A DNA stretch of 64,000 bases. It comes from Phylloscopus collybita. Taxonomy: Eukaryota; Chordata; Aves; Passeriformes; Phylloscopidae. A program made the translations under genes and the position numbers. Shown here in pieces: positions 12,593 through 25,500 of the stretch. The notes beneath the pieces were generated by a model. It was not told the origin of the DNA and did not search any database. It worked only from the letters and a program-made list of their open reading frames with translations. Each line of letters begins with the position of its first letter. The first letter of the stretch is position 1. The stretch spans positions 58,607,001 through 58,671,000 of the forward strand of contig JAJNNQ010000075.1 in assembly GCA_027886175.1 (NCBI GenBank). Reading direction: 5' to 3'.

Positions 12593-13314
12593 CAGAATCA
12601 AGTAGGTTGGAAAAGACCTTTGATATCATCGAGTCCAGCATATGACCAACCACCACCACGTCAACCAGACCATGGCACCAAATGCCACATCCAGTCTTTT
12701 CTTAAACATCTCCAGGGATGGTGACTCCACCACCTCCCTGGGCAGCCCATTCCAATGTCCAATCACCCGTTCTATGAAGAAGTCCTTCCTTATGTCTAAA
12801 CCTCCCCCTTAAAGCTGTGTCCTATCATGCCTTCACTGGTTGCCTAGGACAAGAGGCTGACCCCCACATGGCCACAACTTTCTTTCAGGTACTTCTAGAG
12901 AGTAATAAGCTCTCCCCTGGGCCTCCTCAGGCTAAATATTCCCAGCTCCTTCAGTTGCCTCTTATTGGTCTTGTGTTTCAGACCCTTCAGCATCCTTGTT
13001 GCCCTTCTCTAGATGCACTCCAGCATCTCAAAATCCTTCCTAAACTGAGGGGCCCAGAACTGGACACAGCACTCAAGGTGTGACCTCACCAAAGCCGAGT
13101 ACAGGGGCCAGTCACTGCTCTGGTCCTGCTGGCCACACTTCACCTGATCCAGGCCAGGATGCCATTGGCCTTCTTGGTCACCTGGGCACACTGCTGGGCT
13201 CATGTCCAGCTGCTGTCACCAGTACCCCCAGGTCTCTTTCTGCCTGGCTGCAGTCCAGCTACTCTGTCCCCAGCCTGTAGTGCTGCAGGGCATTATTGTG
13301 GCCAAAGTGCACAG
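12593..13314 (-). mobile_element. 5'-truncated CR1 LINE, about 720 bp (minus)
   Basis: The plus strand begins with an ACAGAATCA-type tail remnant and then AGGTTGGAAAAGACCT and ATCATCGAGTCCAGC, the antisense 3' end of a bird CR1. The rest of the block is antisense to the C-terminal part of CR1 ORF2. It differs in subfamily from the copy at 10241-10520: its 3' end has the CAACCAGACCATGGCACCAAATGCC type of sequence. Its minus-strand 5' end is lost near 13314, after a GTGCACAG segment. No clear target-site duplication is visible. The coding remnant is listed separately. Confidence 0.93.
12626..13203 (-). pseudogene. CR1 ORF2 C-terminal remnant (reverse transcriptase end), broken
   Basis: Minus-strand translation shows hallmarks of the CR1 pol C-terminus in order: [20 protein letters not shown], then [38 protein letters not shown] and FKKRLDVA, with a terminal stop at 12626-12628. 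The protein normally supplies the reverse transcriptase of the element, where this region lies beyond the catalytic palm; the endonuclease and catalytic RT motifs are absent through truncation. It is broken. A stop at 13009-13011 falls where the family usually has glutamine in the QRRAT string. Further stops lie near 12895 and in the segment that follows. The more upstream [11 protein letters not shown] string lies in another frame, which shows a frameshift around 13090-13120. It is a non-functional fossil. Confidence 0.88.
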
Positions 13315-16300
13315 ATATTCTTAAGATGTTCTTAAGGTCAATACTGCAGAGATGTGCCCTTTTTCTGCAAGGGTCTGTTCCAAGTCAGAACATCGATCTT
13401 AGATGAGAAATAGCATAGGAAATATTTTCTATAGTTTTCAGGTTTTATTCTACTTGTATGTTTTAAAGCTGTACTGTTAGACATAGTTCAATTATGCTGT
13501 CCCCTTAAAAGGAAGTGATTGTTTGAGCTGCTGCTAGTTGTTTAAAATGTTGTTTAAGAGGTTTAAAACTTTAAACTGAGAATAGGAAAACTATTATTTT
13601 GGTAGTTTTTGTGGTTGCATGTGGGCAAAAAGAACTTAAGCACTTAATTATTAATAGATTTGATTGGAATGGTAAAAAATCTCACTGGTTGAGAGAAATT
13701 TCATTTGAGTTAACTTTAGCACATGATGCTTTTGTTGTTGTTGCTGTGGTCAAATTAGTGGCTGCTTATGCAACTTGAGCTGTAGAACTGGTGTAGCACT
13801 ACTATGCAGAAAAATATAAGTGTATTCTTGTTATCAAAAGTAAGCAGTCTTATTGTAATGCTAGTGGTATATTCCTTTGTCGAGATGACACAGCTCTTGT
13901 AGATATGTGTGATATTTGCCTAATACCTTCAATTTTAGGTAAGATCCCAGCTCAATATAGAAGAGTGACATATTTTACCTAGCACATATATATGAATTAA
14001 CAAATGGCTTTTTGCTTGAGTTTAACTTTTAATTGTAGAGCTTTTTTGTGGGCAAATTACCTGTGCTTTATGAATTGTACACTTTCTTTAAGAGGGTAAT
14101 ATATATCATTAAGTGAGTGAAAAAAGATGGGTTGGCATTAAACTCAGATCGGAGCTTTCCAACAGTAGCAGTGCAGCTCCAGAAGGTGTGTAATCTTAAA
14201 ATTCTTAGCTTTTAAGAGCACTTTTGTGAACACTTCGTACAAAAAAAATAGTTAATTCTTCCAAGTAAGTAAAAAAATCTAATAATTTTGGAAAATGATC
14301 ATGTAGTGATTATTAAACTAATATGTAATTAGCATTTTCTAATGACAATCATAATCTTGACAAATGCTTTCGTTCATTTTTTTCTGATCATTAGAGATTT
14401 TAAAAGCACTGATTTTTGTTAACTGAGGCCCTTGGCTGTTCATCAGTGGTGCAATTCAACCTAATGCTCCAGTAGCCAGTAATCAGACAGTTGACTATTA
14501 AGTGAAGGAAATTTTATCGTTGTCTTTATGAACATCACCTTTATTTCTGGTCTAACACAGCAGGTAGACAGAACTGTAAAAACCTGTAATTGATACATAT
14601 TCATCCCTTTTTTTAAAATGCCAAACTACACCATTTTTTTAATGTTTTATATAATAAAAATTCAACCAATACTTTGACAATAGTAAGATCTTTGAGGTTT
14701 TTCAAGTACAAGTTTTTGTGTGTGTTTTTTTTAAAGTTGAAGCAGAAGTAGATTTCAATTTTCTCAATATCTGTATTTATTACTACTTCTAATAGGTTTG
14801 ATTTTCTTTGAGGGGATGTTGTAATTTTTTCTGTGTTAAAATGGGTAATTTCTTCTCTTCAGAAGCAACATACTTGCTATTATGAATTTCTGTAGATAGC
14901 CATTACCTATGATATATTACCCAAGAGCTTGATTCTACAAATTGGTAGTTAACTTACATCAGAGATACTGAACATGGCTTAGCTAAATGTTCTCCTATGT
15001 GCAGGAAACACATCCTGTAATCAGTGCTGATGCTCATAATCCTCGTTTTCCTTTAAAATTCCTTGTATTTTTGACCTATGCCATCACAAAGATATTCCTC
15101 TCATTCTTAGCTCTCTGCAGCAACTCTGCAGCTCACTCTATGTCTCTGTCTCTGCTGGAACACCCAGAATTCGTGGCCCCTTTGCAGCCTAACTCCTTTT
15201 TCAGTCTCGTTTGTCCAGCAGTCTTGTTTTCAGTTCTTTTCCCTGCAGTTGAAATGGAGTTATTTTATATTTACAGAATTTGAAAGATAAAACTAACATG
15301 CAAAAAGTATAGCAGTGTAGTACATTGTACCAAAATATTTCTGTGTTTGTTTATTTTAGATGTTTGAGTTTATGCAGAGACAAACTGACTTCAAAAATAT
15401 AGGACAGATGATCAGAAATGTGGATAAGGACAGCATGTTCCTCTGCTTTATTTAGCACTGAGCATATTAATGGGTGCTCAATAAATGGTAATGGTTTTGG
15501 AGACATGATGATTGATGTTTCCTGGATCAAAACATAGAGGTTTTGTTTAAGAACAGCCCAGCTGGCAGAGTGATCCTCTTTTGAAACTGTTTGTGATCAA
15601 AATATGTCAGAGCTGTATCTATAAAATACAGTAGGCAAGACTTTTTGTCAGTGGATTGGTTAATTTATTTTAACAGTAAACTATCAACTGTATCTTTGAT
15701 TATTCATCCCTCCTGTCACACCATATTCCTATCAGTAAGTTAGAGTGCTGCTCTTTTTCTGCTTTCCAGATTTTGTTTCTCACATTGTGAACATGCTGCT
15801 CTCAAAAAAGGACTATATATTTTTGGAGTAAGAACACATACAAGATACTGAAAAGAGAATTACATATTTATTTGTGTACAAAATTGCACCACATGCATGC
15901 TTTGGACAGCCAGTATTGAAGAACAGAAAACTAACACTTGTCTTTTAAGGAAGCCCTTGGTGTAACTCATGTAGTGCCATCCTCCCTGGTCAGAGCACAC
16001 CTCAGTGTGACTGGTATAACCAGAAACTCCAAGATCAGAAAATGAACATGTCTCTTACTTTGTCACCTCAGTTTAGAGGTTGTCCCTCTAAAGAGGCAGT
16101 GCTTTTTGGCTTTGAGTTAAGAGAAGATGGCTTCCGGATTAATGTCTTCTAAGATGCTTAGCACAGGCACTGAGCAAAGCCAATTAAAGCCATCCTTGAT
16201 ACTTCCATGGTTGAAGTAGTAAGTGGGAATTCAGAAAGAAAGCAGGCAAATTTGGCTTTCTTTTCTCTCACCCATTTTCTGGAGGCCACCTCTTTCTCTT

Positions 16301-19300
16301 CCACTTCTCTCTCCACCCTGCTCTTTTATCATCCTTAAGGAAAATAAATCAGTTGTAGTATCCTTTGTGACCTTTTAGTTTGTACATGTATGTTTTTCTT
16401 TCAGTTTTTAAGGCTCTTTGGATACTCTCAAGAGTAAAGTAAATTTCTTTAAGAAGAGCCTCACAAAGTTGATTACACTTAAAAAAATGGGAATTAACTT
16501 CAAATGTTGGGAGCATATTTGCCAGATAAATTATATGAAATGTTTTTACTTATTTCATTTGGAAACTTTGTATGTCTAAATTTGTACTAAAATTATTATT
16601 TTAAGTAAAGCATGAAAAAAAAATCTATTGGTAAGGAGTCGTTAAAAATCTGAATCTCTCCATAGGATAGATATGTAAATATCCAGAGTACACAATTCTT
16701 ATTGTATTGATGTGTGGCAACAAGAACCTCATGAACTAGGTTTATTGACAAAATAGACTGCAACAGCTCTGAAGAGTGGCTCATTGTGTCTGAATGCATT
16801 AAGGCAGCTTTAATTCCTGAATTAATTATACAATATACTATAAAGCTACAAAGAAAAAGCCATTAAAGTCATCTGTGTCAAAGGAAATTTGTACATTGAG
16901 GAGTAGATTGTGGCATATAGCCACAGCTGCAAGTCTGGGTTGTATGGGGAGATTGTCTGCCCAAAACAGAGTTGTTCTATAACCCCCTCGTTACAGTGAA
17001 GGCAGAAAGAGTGTTGGTATTGCCAGCTTACCTGTTGTTGCACAGCTGGTCTGGGTGGTAATTTCTGATCTCTGTTACTTGCATTTAACCTTACTGAATT
17101 TCTCTCTTCCCTCAGAAATGAAAACAAGTAACTGTTATTACTTAAATATTTGAGTCTAGAAACTTCAGACTTTAAACCCTCAAATATCGGAGCTAACACA
17201 ATTTATGAAAAGATTGCAATGATTGGTAGCACTGTAGTGTTGCAGACCCTTTTAAGAAGAATGTCTCTTCCCAACTGGGACAACCATTGCCCCTTTTTCT
17301 GCCCATTTCTAACAATAGTTATAAAGGTAGAGCCGGGGCTGTACTTACTCCCTGTTACTCCCATCTGCTCTTTGCTTTTTTAGTAGTTCAGCTGAGGCGC
17401 TGATCTTTTAATGACTATTCAGTGAGGAAAAACTTGTTTATCCTCTTGAAATGCCTGTGCACCTCCTAAAGGAATTTCGTTCCTAACGGCAGCTCTATTG
17501 CTGAAATTCCATCATGTGTTGCTTTTTATGAGATGTGGACATTTGGAAAAAAAAAAAAAATCTAATTTCTTACAGAGAAATTCTGAGGACAGTGATCTTT
17601 GAGGGCAGAGTTTCATGCCAACAACATACAAAACAAGTAGCTGAAGCCAGGGCCTGAATACATTTACTGAAAGAAGTCGTGAAAAAATCCTCTCCCCAGT
17701 GGCAATAAAGCACCTTTTGATCTGTATTTCTGAAGCTGTGCTGTTCATTGTTGCTTTCTTTTGTTCTGTTCCTGCCTCCTTTTTCCCCGACAAGCCTGTT
17801 TGCTTTAGCCTGCCTGTTCGGTGCTTTGCAGAGCATCTCTGTAGAGAGGGATTTCATAGCACATAGGTTTATGTGCCTTGTAAAAATTCCTCGCAAATAC
17901 TCTTCCGTCATTACTTAGCAGGAGTACAGCACTTCTGCTGCATGGTGCTCTTGACTGAAGGCATAAGTGGTGTATAGGCCCCTGGATAGTTCCTTTGTGC
18001 TGAAGCAAATTTGACTTAAGATTTTTACTTAAAACAAGGATAATCATGTTTGCATGTGGCACAGCTTCTTTGGCAGCCTCAGCACCTCAGCCATTTTTTA
18101 TGCTCCCTCTTTTTTTTATTGTTATTATAGCAGTTGTCCAAACATACAATCACGTGGTATAATCTGTCTGGAAATTCTAATTCTGATGAGAGCAGAGGTG
18201 GGAAGAAGGAGGTGGCAAATTGAAGGTTTCAGTATTTTAAATTCAGCTTTTGCTTCAGTCTTCTCAGTGTTCCAGAATCCTCCGCTGCGATCACGTTACT
18301 GGGACGTATAAGTGGTCTCAGAGATACAAAACTCGAAACCAGTATTAAGTCAATTTGATATTTGTGTGTCGTGGGTTTCATTGTAAATCACGCCAAAGCT
18401 GAGCATGCCAGTTTAACCCACAATGTGTTTAAATTAGCTTGGAGACCTTCAACTGCAGTGCACTAGCAGATCTCACTTAAATATTGTAAAATATTCTTAT
18501 TTGACTGGTGAGCCTTTAAACTAGGCTATTTATTGTATGTGCTGAATATTATACCAAATCCAGCTTTTGCAGAATTTCAACCTTGTCCCTGGCCAGGGAC
18601 ACAGAATGGAAAACATTGACTGTTAAATAACATACAAATTAACTATCCAGAAGTTTAACTCAAGGAACAGATTAATAAAGCTGTCAAAACTGCCTATCCT
18701 CCTAAATATTATAAATATTATTATCTTACCATGTTGCTCTAACCCAGTAAAGACTTGGTGATATCAGCATAAATGATTTTATCTAGTATTTTTCTTTTCA
18801 AGATAAATCCAAAGGTGTTAAGATCACATTGCTTTTATGGTCATATTTGATATATGATAATATCATCTGTGTCTGCAGAATTTATGATATTAATATGAGG
18901 AGAATGGTGGGATTATTATTATGGGTCACACAGAATTACAGATCCCAATAATAGTACACCTAAAAAAAGAAAAACTGTCAGCTGTAGTGTAGTGTCAGCA
19001 CCCATCTTTTCAAGCTGTTGTAGCTCACATTACAAAGAAGGCCATTTTTGCTAGGAGCATAACAATCTCATTGTATTAATCATTTTCTGTGTTTAAGCAA
19101 TATGAGGATGTCTGCTTTCAGTGACAGAAATAAAATCCTTGAAGGAAACAGTCTGTGAAATAAACTCTGAAGGGACAGTGAGACTGCCTCTCTTTACTCC
19201 CCGTGGCCTAATTAAACAGTGGAAAAGCCACCATAAAAGAAATTAGAGAAGAGAGACAGATTAGCAGCAGGAAGGGTGTGGCAGCAACTGATGTCCATGT

Positions 19301-19699
19301 GATGCTCCATTTGCAAGTATCATGAAAGGGGTTGTGCTAAGAAGCAAAGTAGGGAGTTGCTGATCATGGATTTTTAAAAAATATTATCACTTTTGGCAAG
19401 GACAGAATTCTCTAGTTTGGTGTAGTACTTTCTTTTTGCAGCAATGTAACACCAAGAGAAGGAAAACCTTACATTCCCAGGTGTTCCATTCTGCTGGTAT
19501 TCCATTATTTCATTAATAGAAAGTATAATGAATAAACAATTTCTAACCAAGATGTTTAAGATGCTTATACGCCTACACACATTACACCTATACGTGCCTA
19601 TACACATTTTCCCAAACATAAGTATTAGCATTGGGCTCAGGCCTTTACTGGGTGAGGGTTTGTTTTTTGTTTGGGGGTTTTTTTGGTGTTTTGTTTTTT

Positions 19700-19724
19700 G
19701 TTTGTTTGTTTGTTTGTTTGTTTT
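19700..19724. repeat. (GTTT)6 microsatellite in a T/G-rich tract
   Basis: Six GTTT units form the core of a wider T/G-rich tract (about 19658-19730). On minus this is translated as a lysine/asparagine/threonine/glutamine-rich run. It therefore accounts for much of the 186-codon open frame 19374-19934, which should not be taken as a gene. Confidence 0.9.
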
Positions 19725-22700
19725 CTTAAATTGCTGGGGTTTGAACTGAGATGGTCTGTATTGCCAGAAACAATTCAGCCGTTGCTTTTGCCTTTGAAAA
19801 TAAGAGGGGTTCAACTGCTGTGATCTGTTGAACTCATAAATTATTGACTTTACTTGGGTAATAATATGTGGTTTTTCCTGGCTGTGACTGATATATGACA
19901 GCACAATATAACCGGAAGCGTGTGAGCTATCCAAGAACTACAGTTGCTTTGAAGGTAGGAAATAACTGTAGGAGAATTGCTAAGACTGGTCTGTCTGGTG
20001 CAGTGTAATGTTCTCCATCTTCACACCTTTGCTGTTTGGTATAATTTGTGTTTGTCCATAGTTTATGTTTACACTAACCTACTGGTAATGTTGACACTGC
20101 TGCTGAAACAGTGTCCAAGGTGCTCCTCTCTTTAGGTTAAAGTTCCTCCTTTTCCATTAGGAGTCCTTCCTTTGCAGAGCAAAATACTCATTTGGTAAGC
20201 TTTTCCTTCACTCTTGTTTTATCTCAAAAGTCATGGGATGCATTCTTCACCTAAGAGTATTTTGTATCCAACAGAGTGGACGTAAGTCCAGGTCCAAGCA
20301 GTGCACCTTAGTTTACTCTCTAAGCCAAGAGGAATGCTACAGAACTCTTTTTTTTCTCTCCAGAGCAACAATGTGTACAAATATTTTACCCAGGTTAACT
20401 TCAACGCCCCTTTTGGCACTTAGAGGCACCTCTTTGGGGTGCACCATGAAGATGAGCTGTATATGAGGCACCACAAAACTTATGACTCATTAGTCATTAA
20501 GAAAAGTTTCTAAACAAAATTAACAAAGAAGCACACTAAAAAAATTCTTAAGATCCAAAAGACAACTTAGTCACAAAGCTCAGCTGCTCAGTTCTCAAGT
20601 TAGGAGTCAGCTGTCAGCCCCCAGAACCTCCAGTCTCCTCTCAGTCACTGGAACACTTCTCCAACACAGCCCAAGTTGACCAGTGGAAATATCCATAGGA
20701 ACAGTCGGATGAACGGCTTTTCCTGCTCAATTTCTGCATTGTTGCTTCAAGAAAAGTGGTAGAAGTGTTTCCCAAGTAGTTGCTGTATCTACAGGTACTC
20801 CCTTTCACAGAACAAAGACCCCAGAGCCAGTGGCCATTGAGCCAACGTTCATGAGAAAGGACAACAGGCAAGAGGTTTCTTCGTTCCCTCATTCTGCCCC
20901 AGTATTCTTGGAAGGCAGTGTTCTGTGTTGCTTTACACTCTCCATGTATCAAGCATGGATTGTGCTTCTCTCTATGTTATGCAAATATCAAATCACAAGC
21001 AGTAGAGAAAATTGGGAAAAACTTCACCCTGACGCTTCTGTGTAGGCCAGACAAATTACCCAAGCTCACAGAGGAAACAGGACACATTGTTTGAGGTATG
21101 GTATAGTGAAAAAATCCCCTTTATGTGCCTTTTGTCATTAGAATTTATGTCTCAGAGACAAGTCTTCCTAGAGACTTGCCTACAACGTTTAGCCTTGCAC
21201 TACCTTGAGTAGCATTTGTCTTTCAGACAAACTCCAGCCAGTCAGGATTGAAAGCCACGGCACAAAATGGACTTCACAGTTTTAATTCTTAAGGCAGTAG
21301 ATGTTAAAACAAAAATACTGGGTGGATGGAATTATTTCCTGTTGTTTCTTTTAAACAGGAGAAGAATATTAGATATTTCATCAGCATGTTAGAGCCCAGA
21401 ATACATTCACTATATTTCTGAAAGCTACCGTTGCCTTTCACTGTTACTGTATGCTGATTTTTCTGTTACTGAATAAATGCTATTGGACAGAGTTTTGATG
21501 ATTCTATGTGCAGGTAAATACTAGGATTTGGGGAATGAGTAAAGGCTGCTTGGTGAAAAGTAGAAAAACATGTAGAAAAATATATGAGTGAAAAAGCAGT
21601 TGCTTCTTTATGGGTAGAGGTATATATGGCTGTATGCTCATTGCATTAATATCTATCACATGTAGGTTTATGTTAGGAAACAGGATACTTGAGGGTTTAT
21701 GCATGTGTGTTTCTTAGTGTTATGGTTGTGATTTTCATGCATCCCAAAAGACAGGCATATTTTGTATGTATTATGCTTTTCTGTGCTTTGTTATTGCCAG
21801 AAGCTTGAAATCAATACTGCTTTTTCTTTCTGATAATTAAAAGGATGGTTTATCTTTATATGGATCTTTAATTTTAATAAGCTAATAATTCTGATTTTAG
21901 CTACTATTATCTTAATAGCTAAGCCTTCTTAAATGTTTTTATCGTAATTCCTTTGGATAGCGTTGCCATTTTTTCAGCCTGCATGAATCCTTGCTCTGTA
22001 GTGACGTCTACTGGAAATGGCAAACTGGAATGTTCAAGGGCACATTTCAGCTTTTCAGTTCAGGGTTGTCTTTATCCCTTTACATGTGTGAAGTATGGAC
22101 TGTAGAGAAGAGCAGCATCACATTTTCTCATTCCCTAACAGGTGTTGTTTCTGCACTGGACTTGGTAGAATCTTGGCTTTATCTTGTGGCAAGCATGTAT
22201 TTTTTTGCCTTCCAGCACATTCCAGCAGTGTAGTTTTTGACACTTCTATTCTTGTCATAAAAGTTGGTAGTTAGAAGTCATCAGGTTCTGAGAAATATGT
22301 GTATTTATGCCTCCTATCAGATCCATATTGAGGTGCTCAGATTCAATTATGACTTCTTACTGACAGTCCTGACACCAATATTTAAGTAATTACAGAGGAG
22401 TCAATAAAAGAAATTTATGCTTTTAATCTGACATTCAGAATTAGGTAATATTTACTTCATATCTTAAAAAAGGTATAACATTCAAAATAGACAGAAAACA
22501 TTTTGCATTAGAGCTAAAAAAGGAAAGTAATGAGCCTATTTTTAAGTGAATTCAAAAAGCAATCTGATTTTAGTTCTTGCAATGCAGAGCAAATAAAATA
22601 AAAACTATCGTACTTTATTTACTAACCGATGAATTGAATTGTCCGCCTTTTATTACAGATATAAAGCAAAGACTATGAAGAGGCAATCATTTTTGCAGCT

Positions 22701-25419
22701 ATCAGACTTTCAGTAACATATCTCTTGTGGCTTAAATAACAGATACTTTAAGTGTTTTTCCATTACCTTCGTGTAAATGAAAAATGCATAAAATATTTTA
22801 ACAAGGCAAAGTAATCCAAGGAGATTGTTATTTTGTGTTACAAATTAGGTTATTTCTGTCATAAAATTAAAGGAAAAAAAATCAACGCAAGGACATTTCA
22901 GCTTAATATCATTTACCAGAAGGAACATGTAACAGATTTAATGAGCTAGCAGGTCACCTGAATCCAGCTGTTTCCGACCAGCTTTATGAAACGGAGAATG
23001 CAGCTAACGGTAGGAGGTAAGCATTATTACAAGCTCTCAAGGAGTTACAAAATCGATTTCTGCTTGAATGAATTAATTTAGATTATCAATTTATAACCAG
23101 CTACACGAATCCCATCAACTCAACAATTCAGTGAATGATCAGGCTCAGCCCTTGCAAGAGCTTAACAATTAGAGAGCTCTGTAGTTATCTCCTGTCCTAC
23201 GGTGTTGCTAACAAAGTTCCTTAGTTTGACAGAAAGAGAAGGAAAATGTTTGCTTAAGGACATTGCAGGAGTGAAACGCATCTTTGGTGAGGGAAAAGAG
23301 CAGCTACCATAGAGCAACTGTGTTCTTGTGTCTTTCCTTCCCCGAAATCCTTCCAAAGTTAACTGAAATGGAGTGGTTCTTTTTACTAGCAAAAAAAACC
23401 ATGACCAGTGCAGGGAAGAGGCCAAACCATCTAATTTCAATCATGTATTTCTAAAGAAGAAAATAAAGGATAGGATGTGAAAACTAATGCTTATAACTAT
23501 CAAGCACTCTAAAAGTTTATGCCTGTAGTGCTGTTAAAAATGTCTTGCTTTTTTGCTTGAATGCAGAAAGGTAGTTCCTCTTCCTCCACATTCTAGTGCA
23601 GTCGTTAAAACCTGTGAAAAGAGAATATAAATTGCTGCTAGTCAGAATGTTACTGTTCTATTTTGCACAAGTGTTAAATGGCTACTCAGGATGCAAGTCA
23701 TTGATGAGTCAGACTGTTCATCTTTTAGTCTTTGAGTTGTTTCCTTCTTGTAATATTGCAAAATGGTTATGAGTAAAAGGACATTTGCTGTATGTCAGTT
23801 ACTGCTGTCTCCTGAAGTATAAAATACAGTGGTTACTCTTCCTTGCCTGTTCAGTCAGTTTTGGCACCATCTTCCCTGTCTGGGAAGATAAGAGTGGTAC
23901 AGTAAGTACAGCACTTTATATGCAGCATATGATTTATCACAAGAACATTAAACTTAAATAAGTAATTGTGTTTATAAATATCCTTTAACAGGAGCTGGTA
24001 TTCTGGGTTTAGTAATACACGTCAGTGGTGAAGTATAAAAAAGTGATCAGCTGTTGGGTCATAAAGCCTTATTGTTGCCTGAAAATAATCTCAAATTATT
24101 ACATTTAGGGCTGAGGAAAATCAATAGGATTATATTGTTCTTCTTCTAAAAGGTACATTTGCAGTGCAGTGTTCAAAGAGTAATAGGCATGATGGCTTCT
24201 GTTAGGGACAAAATGAGTTGCACCTACGTCATGTGGAAAGTATACCACTAAAAAGACCTCAGATTCCTGACAGTTTTAAACCACTAACAAAAATTGTTAA
24301 ATAGCTCTGTTGCCCTTATGCTGTAAGAAAGTGGAGGGTTTTTAAGTACTGGAAATGCATCTTCTGGACAAACTTGGATATGTTCACATGGGCTACCAGT
24401 GCCTTTTTTTTTTTTTTTTCCCTTGACTTGGCTGTAAACAGCCTTCTCTAAATTCTTTCTGAGAATGCAAAAATTGAAGACAACAATGCAAACTTATTCT
24501 ACTGGAACAATTAAAAATTATGAGAAATCCTTTTTTTGTAGTCTTTTCTGTAAGGTTAGCTCTAATTTGACAATCAAATTATTGTCTTGTTCCTCATTAT
24601 TTATTATTATTTTAGCAAGGTTTTATGCTAGCATTTATAGAAGTTGGTGATTGTGAGATGGTAGAATTTAATAGTCTCTGATTTCCTGGGACTGGCATTG
24701 TACAGTCCTGGAAGAAGCATTAGTCCACCCTATAGACTCAGCCAGAGTGCTCTTCCAGGTTATACGTGGCTTCTCAAGATCCATAAACTGACCCTGCAGT
24801 AGATAAACTGTGTGCATGGGAATTGCCAGCCCATCAAATAGTAAAGGAACTCATCTAGGATGCTCTTTTTTCCATCTGTACCAATCACAGAAGGTACCAT
24901 ACCTTTTGGAAAATAAGGTTTTCGGTAGATATGTCGCTGATGAGAGTGAACCTGTAAGTTTTTACATGTATGCCTTATGCACTTTTCTAACCAGCTGCTC
25001 TAAAACCAAATCCAGTGAGCAGGACAATGCTGCCATTGGATGGACATTTGGGATATTTGTTGCTGAAGACACTGGGCTTTACAAAAGTAATCTTCATGTC
25101 AGCGGGTTTTGCAGTCCTGAGTGCAATACTGGAAACAGTGTAATCCTGGAAGCACCTTTCCTCTGCCTTTGCAGTGTTAATTTTCCACAGATTTCTATGC
25201 TTCTGCCACCACACTGTTTCCAATACCCAAGACAGCTCCTTCAAAGCTAATTCCAGTGTCAGTGTGATCTCCTCTACTGTGATGGTTGTGTCTGAGGGGA
25301 TAGCTAAATAAATCTCCCACTGTGAGCTTTCATTGAAGAAATTCTTTCTCTCAGATTTGGATAGTTTATCCCTGGAGCATGCTATCATTCATGGATGGGC
25401 AGCTAAAAATTAACAGGAT

Positions 25420-25500
25420 TCAGAGGCTCAGTGACTTCCCAAATGTCAGTCTTTCACATCCAGCAGCTATTGGGATGAGATGAACCTGCAACTTTTCCTT
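25420..25500 (-). repeat. Possible degraded MIR-like SINE
   Basis: The plus-strand string GAGGCTCAGTGACTTCCCAAA, read with a gap, resembles the antisense core of MIR elements (GAGGCTCAG...AAGTGACTTGCCCAA). It is followed by CAGCTATTGGGATGAGATGAACCTG, which loosely fits the antisense segment upstream of that core. The match is partial and diverged, and chance similarity is possible. Confidence 0.25.

Noticed and set aside
19374..19934. 186-codon open frame on minus, the longest in the window
   Set aside because: It runs through the (GTTT)n tract, which yields a Lys/Asn/Thr/Gln-rich low-complexity stretch without stops. No domain is recognisable on either side.
20641..20952. 103-codon minus frame considered as an endogenous retrovirus envelope fragment
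   Set aside because: Only a loose impression of Cys and Trp spacing. No paired LTRs, primer site or neighbouring retroviral frames are visible.
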